A DNA stretch of 64,000 nt from Branchiostoma floridae (lineage: Eukaryota; Chordata; Leptocardii; Amphioxiformes; Branchiostomatidae), in assembly GCF_000003815.2 (NCBI RefSeq), contig NC_049994.1:10975736-11039735 (forward strand), given 5' to 3'. Below, piece by piece: positions 63,040 to 64,000 of this stretch. Within the stretch, counting starts at the first letter, position 1; each line of letters begins with the position of its first letter. The notes beneath the pieces were generated by a model, which saw only the letters and a list, made by a program, of their open reading frames with translations, did no database searches and had not been told where the DNA came from. A program made the position numbers and the translations under genes.

Positions 63040-64000
63040 TTAAGTTCAAGTTCAACCATGATTGCCAACAGGGTAAAGGAACTTGTACCGAAACTTAAAA
63101 CTCAGTACTATACAGCTCTAGAAACACCACAAAGAGTAATAAGCAAACTCCAATTATACCTGACCAACAGATATATAATCTTGTACACTCCCGTCATCTG
63201 GCAAACTGTCAGTGCCACTAAGTAACCTGATACATTGAAGGTGGCCCAGGCCAGATGATGGTTCTACACCCAACCATAATCTGTTTTTAAAACCAAGCAG
63301 ATATTGGGAGGATGCCCCAACCACACAAAAACAGGATCAACCTATACAGTATCAAGTTCAAGCACTAGGAGGCCCAAAATCAAACCTGACCACCAGGACA
63401 CCACAAACAACTCACGTACCAAATAGCAACACAATGGTACCTTGCGTTCCGGAGATACAGCGCACGCCCCGTGCCCGCACAAAAGGTAACCTAAAATGTC
63501 AAGTTCAAGCACCAAGGGCGCCAAAATCAAAATTGAGCATTATTCAGCCACCGCCGACACATGTGCCAAATATCATCGCGCCAGCACCAGCCGTTCAGAA
63601 GATATAACTCCGGAAACACCCCTCTCGGACACAAAATTCGACCTGCCGGGTCAAGTTCAAACGCGACAAGGCCCAAAGTCAATCCTAGGCAACCAGCAAC
63701 AACCCCCCACCCATGCACCAAAAATCGTCGCAATCGCGCGTATCGTTCCGGACACACAGCGCCAAAAGTGCCCCAAAAACACCAAAAATGCCACCTGCAA
63801 TGTCAAGTTCAAATGCCAGGAGGCCCAAAATCAAACCTGAGTGTTAGGCTACCACCCCCAACCCACGTACCAAAAATCGTCGTGCTCGCACCATCCGTTC
63901 ACGAGATACAGCGCCCTACATCCCCGGCTACCGAAAAGTTCCCACCAGCATCAAAACCATACCTGCATACATGCAGGTAAAAAATGTTTGCAGTGGTTTT
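63040..64000. repeat. Tandem array with unit of about 152 bp
   Basis: Units begin with TCAAGTTCAA at 63353, 63499, 63652 and 63804, spaced 146-153 bp. They share GGAGGCCCAAAATCAAACCT, CCACGTACCAAAAATCGTC and a GTTCCGGAGATACAGCGC-like block. An older half-recognisable unit starts near 63048, two periods upstream. More GC-rich than the flanks. It may extend past the window edge. Confidence 0.8.

Noticed and set aside
63040-64000. CRISPR-like array
   Set aside because: Units are about 152 bp, divergent throughout, with no short identical repeats and unique spacers; the context is eukaryotic.

Overview
This is a eukaryotic, intron-rich, AT-leaning genomic window with three assembly gaps (runs of N at 17997-18096, 41165-41264 and 57089-57352). 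No bacterial or phage features are present. Protein similarities, exon phases and the repeat families point to an invertebrate deuterostome, most likely a lancelet (Branchiostoma). That is an inference from gene content and recalled repeat style; no search was run.

Layout. (1) 1-3799, minus strand: ten exons of an AARSD1-type alanyl-tRNA editing protein; its 3' end lies outside the window. (2) 3800-7009: intergenic, with promoter-like motifs. An SRF/Ets-type cluster (two CArG boxes 20 bp apart plus an Ets site) lies just upstream of the next gene. (3) 7010-35793, plus strand: a complete CADM/SynCAM (nectin-like) cell adhesion gene. It encodes a signal peptide, three Ig domains, a Thr/Pro stalk made of small phase 1-1 cassette exons, a transmembrane helix and a tail with band-4.1 and PDZ-binding ends. 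Intron 1 is 17 kb and full of small transposons. (4) 38852-43959, minus strand: a complete eight-exon thiamin pyrophosphokinase (TPK1), convergent with CADM, carrying a partial copy of its own exon 5 in intron 1. (5) 45953-46007, plus strand: a signal-peptide exon ending in the same phase as CADM exon 1. It is probably the first exon of another secreted or membrane gene whose remaining exons were not found. (6) 54202-61412: a nested transposon. A Ginger-like DNA transposon of about 6.1 kb (94-bp TIRs starting TGTCA, TATA target duplication, intact two-exon integrase-type transposase of about 656 aa) sits inside an older element with 28-bp perfect terminal inverted repeats. (7) About 63040-64000: a decaying tandem array of about 152 bp per unit.

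Dispersed repeats include a TA-flanked MITE family with TACTGTAAATGCA ends (at least five copies), a CAGGGCTCGAAAT-ended family in two internal-sequence subtypes (one copy inserted into a copy of the first family), tRNA-derived SINE-like copies, a 363-bp MITE and a GAGCGAAGCGA-type repeat.

The three recognised host genes (tRNA proofreading, thiamin cofactor synthesis, cell adhesion) have no evident functional link. I see no convincing new multi-gene system. The most novel material is the CADM stalk-exon cluster (including an 18-nt microexon that looks like a truncated duplicate of its neighbour), the cysteine-free first Ig domain, and the nested Ginger element with its palindrome arrays.
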